From: Leptodactylus fallax
Lineage: Eukaryota; Chordata; Amphibia; Anura; Leptodactylidae
Assembly: GCA_947044405.1 (NCBI GenBank)
Contig: CAMRHE010000333.1
Coordinates: forward strand, 1,426,001-1,490,000
DNA length: 64,000 bases
Reading direction: 5' to 3'
The stretch's first letter is position 1. Each line of letters starts with the position of its first letter. The position numbers and the translations under genes were made by a program. Shown piece by piece: positions 39,301 through 48,567 of this stretch. The notes beneath the pieces were generated by a model that saw nothing but the letters and a program-made list of their open reading frames with translations, ran no database searches and was not told the origin of the DNA.

Positions 39301-42300
39301 CTTCTAAGGCCACATTAGGCCTAAGGCCTACCAGCTGCGGCAATGAGAGATAAGTGTTACTTATGTACTTACAACTCTGCTCTCCTGCTACTTCCTGACA
39401 CATCACGGCAGTGTACCATGACCAGAGCAGGGTGGCAAAGCAGAGAGGTAAGTGCTGAATACTCACCACTATGGGGAGCACTATATGGGGGACTAGTTTT
39501 TGGAGGACCACTGTATAGATGACCATTGTATGGGGACACTGTATAGTGACCACTGAATGGAGGACCACTATATGGGGGCCTCTGTATAGGGGATCACTGT
39601 ATGAGTAGGAATGGTGGGAGCCATTATACTGTTTCTAGGGCAGTGATGGGGCTACCATACTATATGGTGGCACCGTGGCAGTGATGGGCCCTATTTTATT
39701 GTATGGGGAAGTGATGGGGGCCATTAACTCAAAATATCCATCCCATACTAGCAGCTACATGTACTTCAAGTTAGACAACTGCAATGTTGAAGATAGCTCC
39801 ACATAACAAGTTAAACATCACTTTCACATGAGTGCATACATATTTGAGTGTATACACACACTGAGCATCATGTGAAAGTTATGAGACTTACGGGGTGTAA
39901 GTGAAGAAACCATAAAGATCTTTATGATTGCTGTCTATTGCAGACACATTCTGACACCGGTAAATTTTTTATATGTCTGACTACAGCGTTGTGTATGGGT
40001 TCTTTTTTTCTACTCAAGAATGATAAGACTATCAGATCTTGGACTAAGGGTCCAATTATACTTGGATTAAAACAAGTTCTGATCGAAGATAAATGCATCT
40101 GCCCATTTTTTGGTGGAATAGGATGACACATACATGGGCCAAGTTTCGGGAAACTTGTTCTCAATCGACCTGAAAATTGGGCCATGGGCAGCATGTGGCT
40201 CAGTGGTTAGCACTGTTGCCTTGCAGAGCTGGGGTCCTGAGTTTGAATCCATATGAGGCTTGTAGACTCTCCCTGTGTTTGAATCCATACGAGGCTTGTA
40301 GACTCTCCCTGTGTTTGAATCCATATGAGGCTTGTAGACTCTCCCTGTGTTTGAATCCATACGAGGCTTGTAGACTCTCCCTGTGTTTGAATCCATATGA
40401 GGCTTGTAGACTCTCCCTGTGTTTGAATCCATACGAGGCTTGTAGACTCTCCCTGTGTTTGAATCCAAACAAGGCTTGTAGACTCTCCCTGTGTTTGCGT
40501 CAGTTTCCTCTGGGTACTCTAGTTTCCTCCCACATGCCAAAAAATATACTGATAAGTAAACTGGCTTATTGTGAGACAACTAACCCTTGAGGGTGTTGGA
40601 GATCAGCACCTGTATGGCAGCCACTAACTCCACAACACACTTTGTGCTTTGAGTCCCTCGTTGATAAATGTGCATTACAAATGTTTGTCATTGTCATAAC
40701 AGGCCTTTTAGGGTAGAATGCTAATAAAAAAATCCATATCTGAATCAGCACCAAAAACTACTACATTGGGGGCTTCCTACTAAACAGAGGATGACTGGAT
40801 GCAAAGTTATCTGGAGTGGTAAATATAAAATACCCTTATCTGGTAGCAATGGGGCAAAAATATGAGATGCAGAATAATATTCAGCTCTTGCCTTGCATCA
40901 GAAATATGTAGTTTACAGCACAGGGCATTCAACTGTTGACCATGTCAGGAAACAGTCCTCAACCAGGCACTGCTTAAAAAACCTTGTACAAATGAAGAGT
41001 CCACCACATAGAAGGCTAAGATTGTAATGTAGTTCACACTTGATCATGACTGCAGTATTCACATTCTAACTTTTTGGTAGATATTTGAGCTCTGTATTAA
41101 TACATACACATTTTTATTAGCTGTTCAATAAAACAACAATATGTGTCCACAATATGTCCACCACTGTAGTAGAAGGAAGGATCAGACATTTGTCTTGGTG
41201 TAGAGCTCTGTTGAGTCTATAGTACCTAGGGAGTAGGTACTAGCCCTTTATATTAGTATTTTAGACATCATTCATTGTTTGTATACATTCTTTGTCTTAA
41301 ATACCAGCCTACTTCACATCTTTAGAACAAAGCCTGAACAGTGCTTTCTAGCACAGCAGGGAGACTGTGTGAGTAACCCTCCTCATGGCAGGTACTTCCG
41401 GGAGTACAAGCGCAGGCTGAGAATCTAGGGGTCTATACAACATCTAGGGTCTATGTAACAACCTTTCAATGTATCCGTGCTTGATACCTTATCTTACAGT
41501 CCAAATACACAACCAAACCAATACTACCAATCTGTTTAATATAGCTGGTGATTTAAAGAGTCATATTTAACAGTTACCATATTATTAAAGTGGATGGATG
41601 GTTCCTGTCCATCTACATAGCAGAAAGGTGAACTACTAGTAAGAATGTCTCCCTCTGTACTACAAGGAAAATGTGGGGGCGTCCATAGTTTCAGCAGCTG
41701 AACTGCAGTGATCAGCCAATTGTTGGGATGGGTTTCTAATCCTGGGTTTACACAGTGTGTTTTTACTCAAAAACATATGCATCTATTTTGAGGAAAGAAG
41801 CGTAAACCAAGCCTTATCATGACAACCTCTTAAAGGCAGTGTGTCAATCATTTAGAATCTGCACAACTGTTGACAATACTGGATAGATGATATGTAAAGC
41901 AGTTAAAACGTTCCCACATAGATGGTTATACTAACTGTATGACCAAGAAACAGAAGATTTAGTCCAGTTCACGCATCCTTAACGTGCTGTGGACTCTCCA
42001 CGCTAAAAGCTGGCCTACTCTTACAAGACAGCACTAGCATTCATCCAAAAGACCACTAGAGCAATGACTCCAGAACAGAGGGGTTGGGAGTGCAAAGCCT
42101 AGGACACTTCGCAGTAAGTGAAAACCCAGAATAACCTTATCTTCTTTATAACCTGGGATGGTAATGCTTGCAACCATGGTGACGATCCAGTTGTTTCAAA
42201 CCATGCGATATTGGTTCTGTCAGGCTAAAACTAAGACCTGTTCAATCGTAACCACTGTGGACATTAAAGTGAGTCTATCTCCTCCCCTAAACATATTTGA

Positions 42301-43871
42301 CTGCCACCACCATGTCACATTACAGTGATAAACACCATTCCTTTGTTATGTTTGTCATATTTGTAGATTTGGAATAAAACAACTTTTTAGCGCTGTGCAA
42401 ATGGATAGTTGGTGCACTGGGGGTTGTCCTTCAGCTCCATGGAGCTCTGCTGTTACCATTCAGTCACCTACCATCTCCTGCCTGTGCCTGCCTGTGCAGT
42501 GGGCATTGATCCTCCCACTGTTATGACGTCATCCGTCCTATTTAGGCAGCAAGAACAGTGCTCCAGGAGCTGAAGGCCCATCCACAGTGCACCAACTGCC
42601 TTATTTGCATATTGCTTCAAATGTATTTTTCTCCAAATCTACAAAAGTATTATGTTTATCACTGTAATATGCTCTGTAATGCAGCGGTGACAGGTAAATA
42701 AACTTGGGAGAGGGGGTGGATAGCTCCACGAAATTGTGCAATTGTAAGAGCACGGTGTTGGCTGTTACTACACAGCACTCAATGAGTCCATAATGTAGCT
42801 CCTCTTCCAGCCTGGCGGTCACATGACCGCCAGAGGCCAGGAACCATATGAGCTACTGGGTACTAGAGAATCCAGATCAGCTCTACAGTGTAGCTCAGAA
42901 GGCTGCATTCCTACTGTAACCGGGGCTAATGTATCAACCCCTTTTACAGGAGATATCAGCAAAATAAAAAAGTAATGTTAAAATGCCCCCCAAAGGTCTA
43001 TTTTGATCTTATGAGGGGCACAATATAAAAAAAAAAAAAAAATGAAAAAAAAACAAAAGGGCCAAGAAAATAAAAATAACACCACTACCAGGCCTAAGTC
43101 TCAGGTTCTAGCCAAGCCCCGGGTGACACAACAATATGTGGCTTCTTTGTAGAAATTACCATATTTGGTAATTTTGTTTACATTTTCCCTACCTGCCGCA
43201 GCCATTTTTTGCTTTTCGTTTTTTACTCCCTACCTTCCAAAAGCCATAAAATTTTTACTAGAAAAAAATTTTTGCGGGACTTTCTTATGGGCTCCATTTT
43301 TACGGCATTCACTGTGCAGCCAAAATTACATGTATTACGGCAATTCCAAATTTATATAGTTTTTGTTACTTTTTAACACCTTAAAAATCCAAAATCAGGA
43401 AAAATAGTCCAGTCCTGAAGTGGTTAATGGCCCACAGTCAGTTTATCACGTGGTCCTTGAATATGTAATATAGATAACTCTAAAGACATCTGCACTATTA
43501 GATAGACTGGCTGCATATTCCTGCAGTTACACGTTAAAAGTCAGCTCAATTTTGTCTAGGTTCATAAAATAAGAAAGAACATAAAAATGAGTCAACTAAA
43601 AGATAACCATCAAGGCTGCCATGGGGCACACGACCTTGGGGTGCCACATGTTGGAGAAATATGTGAGTTTATTACTGGTATGCATCTACTGTACAATAGG
43701 TGGCAAACATTGAATCCTTGTGCCTTGTTTGGCCGAAAACATAAAGCAGCACGTCAATTTTCCTTACAATTGTATGTCAGTCAGCTTACTAGGCTCCAAA
43801 GGCTCCATCATATACCACTGTACTGTACAGGAATCCTACAGTATACATCTGCCTCCCATTATCTCCAACTG

Positions 43872-43920
<49 letters not shown>

Positions 43921-46900
43921 GTGCTATGCTGACACATATTACCCTGCTTTTCCCGACAGATACAGCAATACAGCAAACACAGAGCTATAGTTACAATTAC
44001 CCTTAATGGTTATGTGCCCTTAAGCAGAAGAATAAGTGCAGTTAAGGACATGGAGTCGGGATGATGCCAGGCAGTGCGAGGCGTGGAAACTGCTTTTGTG
44101 TGGTGCAAAGTGGCAGCTAGGGAAGCTGTGCTTTAGCTAGAGGTTCGACAGCTGAAGACTTTTTTCTTTTTTTTTTTGCTGCTTAGGATAAATCAACAAT
44201 ATCAGATCATTGGGGTCCAAGTCCTGGCATCCCCACGATCAGCTGTGCACACTGCATCAGGGCCCTGTTTTTGGCACATGTGCCAGGAAAAGCAAGGTGA
44301 TAAGACATGTATGTAGTGGTATGAAGAAGGCGCAGCATGCCATAAAAGCCATATGGCTTTCAGCTACTATTTGTGATCAGGTTTGTGTTTGATCTCTCTC
44401 ACTAAGCCCTCATGCACAACATGATCATATTGCTGTAACCCAGATGTACAGAGGCATATAAAGGTGTTTTATGACAGATTCCATAAGAATCCGTGTGACC
44501 ATAAAATTGTTTCATGCTCCAGCGCACACAATGTTGGTCGCTTATGATTAGAATTGGGTGAATGCTACAGCCTCTTAATTGTTTACATAAGTCTGTCTAC
44601 CTGCATGTGCCCAAAGAAGTCAAGTCTATGGTGTAGGGGGCAGATAAGAAGAAAAGTAAAGTCAGGAGAAGCAGAGATTGAGGCACAGACTTGATTCTGC
44701 AGTTATTAGTAAGTTTTTTATCTCACCCAAGTAAGGACAAGCCCCTAAAGAAAGGTAAAAACATACAAAATAAAGGTGCTCCATAGATGGAAAGTCAGAT
44801 TATGTGCCACTTTTACACAGTGATTTTAGATACTTCTTGGAAGATTTTACAATACTTCGCTTCTAGACTGATGTAGTTATAGTAGGTACTAAGTACTTTC
44901 TTCCTCATGAATTAGTTACTGGATTATGTTATAAAATATTACTTTATATTTCTAAGCTCCAGAAGTCTGAAAAATTTTAATTACTTCCTGCTGTGGCCTC
45001 TTAAAGTGCACCTCCAGTTCCAAACAATTTCTCATACATGAATAGGACAGGTTAGTATATAAAAATTTGTAATATATCTTATTAAATAAATATGTTTCCT
45101 TCTCCACTTTTCAGGCAGTTACTTTCTCTATATTAGTCTATGAATAGAGGAGGGGAATAGAAAAGACACTCAAATAATTGCTGTTTCTTCACTCTGCTAT
45201 TCAGAACTCTTTTAACAATGCTAGGTTATAGATAAGAGATTAGGAGTGCACAGAATGAGGCAATAAATCAATTACCAGCCAGCAGGAAAATCTCACCTCA
45301 CCTCTACCTTATCCATAGAGATCTATGAGTGAGGCTGAATAACAAGCAGTCAGATTAAAGATAAGGAGCAGGAGAACAGCTTTATAAGTGGTGAAAGAAA
45401 CAGATCTCCTTAATAAGATATATTACAAAGTTTCATAAATGCAAATGCAATATTCATTTAGGAAAAGTTCTTTATAACTGAAGGTACACTAAGTTTTTTA
45501 TTTATCTATTTATTATTTCTCTCTGCCTTTCCAAATCCATAACTTTTTTTTTTTATTTTTACATTCACAGATTCATATGATGGCTCCTTTTTATGCAAGA
45601 CAAATTGTATTTCCTGATAACACCATATAAAATTTCATAGAATGTGCTGGGAAGCTGGAAAAAAAATTATGAATGGGGTAGAATTGGAAAAAAATATATC
45701 AGTTGTGAACCTTTCTTACAGGTTATGTTTTCACAGCGCATTTACTGTGCAGTAAATATAATACAGTTATGCTAGGTTCGCACTAGCATTCGGGATTCCA
45801 TATTTTGGGTCCGTTTCGGGACCCAAAAAACGGAAACCCTATCCGCTTAAAAAGCGGTTATGCGCGGAAATCCGCGGACCCCATAGACTATAATGGGGTC
45901 CGCCGGGTTTCCGCCAAATACAGTGGAGAGAAAAATCCTCCTTGCAGGACTTTTCTGTCCGCCTATTTTAAGTGGAATGGGGGACAAAACTAGTTTCTGC
46001 TTACTTTAATACTTTATAATAAAGAAAACAAAAACTTTGAAACAATTTTTTAGCATCGGCACATTCTTATACTTATAACCGTTTTATATTTCCCTATAGA
46101 ACTATGTGAGTATGTGGGTACTATGGACAATTAATACTGCATGGGGAAGAGGAGCACTGGTAGTTCATTATAACGTGGAGACAACTTAAGGAACATTATA
46201 ATGTGTGTGGAGGGGCATTAATGTGCTAGTGCACTCTTGCACAGTATAATGACCCTTAATGTCTCCCACACAGTATAAAGCTCCTTAGTCCTCTATCACT
46301 CAGTATAATTCTATGTTAGTGCCCCCAAACAATTTAGTGTCACGTTAGCACCTCCACAAAGTATAATAATACGCCTTAGTATCCCCTCACAGTATAATGT
46401 CACTTTAGTGCCCCCACACTGTATAATGTCACATTAGTGACCCATCAGAGTAAAATAAACCATTAGTGCCTTCCAAACCATATAATGCTCCTTAATGCCC
46501 CACACATAGTATAAAGCTCCTTAAAGTACCCTCACTAGTTAGTGACATTGACCTCTCTACTCCATTTGACCACCAAGAAAGGTTAAATTAAAATGAAATT
46601 CTTTTTCCTAATTTTTCTTGTCTAAACCTGGGGTGTGTCTTATAGTCAGACTGTCTTATTGTTCTAAAAATAAGGTAAATACTGGACATGATCAGCTACT
46701 GTTCAGCTCAAACCTTCACCTGATGGTGGACCCTGGTCAGTGAACTATCCAGCCTATGTTATTATTGTATGATTTTCCGCTGGGACCTCCACTAATCACT
46801 AGAGTGGGCGTTCTGCATGACCACAGTGAGATTATAGCTGTGGTCAAGCATGCTCAGTACTGCTCCAGTCTAGAGCTCAACTACCTGCCAGTCCCACAGG

Positions 46901-48526
46901 TACTGAACAGAGAAGCCGAATCTCTTCTGGAAGAGGAGTTTAGGACCCCTGTTCTAATCCCTTTATCATCTGTACATGGTTTTATTGCATTTTGGATCAT
47001 ATATTTTTACTTTTTGGATACTGACATCTATAACACCAGCTCAGAAGACATGGATAGAATCACAGTACACCATCAAAATGTGCACAAGAAAAATGGGTTA
47101 AGGTGTTCTGGACGTAATACCAGTGGGTCCAAGTCATAAATTGCCAAAGTCTTAATCAAGAACGCCACTGGTGCATTTACATCTACTTATGGTAGAATGC
47201 CCCAGAGGCCATGATGTATCTTATATTCTAATGAGACAGAAGGCACGTTACACCATATGCTGTGACAGAGTAATGGATCTTCCTTCCTATACAGGCCAGA
47301 GATCAATATTGTCTGCAGATCTATGACAATGGCCATCATTTCTCTCCTTGCTTCAGTGCAGACAGCTATTTAATGACTTAACACAGCATGGACATGTTGT
47401 GGATCTACCTCTGTTATTGTTATTGTATCTTGTATCTAGGAGTACAAAAAAACACAAAACACCAGGGCCTGAATCATGATGGGATTCTGGAAAAACATAC
47501 CGTGGCCTAAAAAGATATCAAACAAGATGACGTGTGAATAGAAATTCTTGTTTTCATGCACCCAACACTAAAGGGTTTTCTAGGACTTCACTATTTGATG
47601 GCCTATCCATAGGGTAGCATGGGTCATCAGTATCACATTGGTGGGGGTACAATTCCCAGTAACCTTACTGTATAGCTGGTCACATAGAGAGATAGTTACT
47701 GTATATAAGAGTTATATGTGACACTATATCCATGCAGCAGGTTAGCACAATATACAACAGCTAGGAGTTGGCACATTGTTTAATGCTGGGGAAACCCAAT
47801 ATTGGAATACTAGATCTGCTGTATGTCTTTCTACTATACACTAGTGTCCTAGAACCATCCAGACATGCTTGGGGCTTTATTCCATCACCCTTTTATTAGG
47901 GCATCTCATTGCTTTGGGAAATAGGTCATTCTGAGGAAAACATCTCATGTGGTGCCAAATGCCAGACTTCTTATCCATATAACATCTCACGCACAAGGTG
48001 TGGGAAGCTTCTGAATGATAGATATGAATCATATAACATGACTTTTATAATGTACATAAATATGTAAGTTTCTGCCAGCATGTTCTTACAACTTGTATGG
48101 GGGCCAAAATCTACAAACCCAGCGCTGCCTGACTACATGCATATGCAATATATCACTAATGACTTCTAGCTCCAGACAGGAGGATACATATAGTTTCACT
48201 GAGATATGATATATATGTAGACATAACAGACAAAATAGAAATATATATATGACAGATCTACAACAGAGAGATACAATAAATAGATACAATAGAGAGATAG
48301 ATATGGATTAGACATAAAAAAGATACTATACATGTGAAAAAGATACAATAGATACATATGAGATGAATGCTAGATATCAAATAGATAGCTAATGATAGAA
48401 AGATATGACAATGACATGAGATTGATGGACAGACAGAGAGATAAAGAAAAGATATGAGATAGTTGGGCAAATAGGAAATAGAGAGACCAAAATAGATAGA
48501 TAGATAGATAGATAGATATGTAATAG

Positions 48527-48567
<41 letters not shown>

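Noticed and set aside
40241..40492. CRISPR-like regular array
   Set aside because: The units are contiguous with no unique spacers, and the context is a vertebrate SINE.
40067..40590. Open frames of 137 and 170 codons with repeated peptides on both strands
   Set aside because: Produced by the 36-bp repeat inside the SINE; no coding evidence.
46756..47139. Possible 127-codon gene inside intron 1
   Set aside because: No recognisable domain, no splice partners, and codon content looks random.
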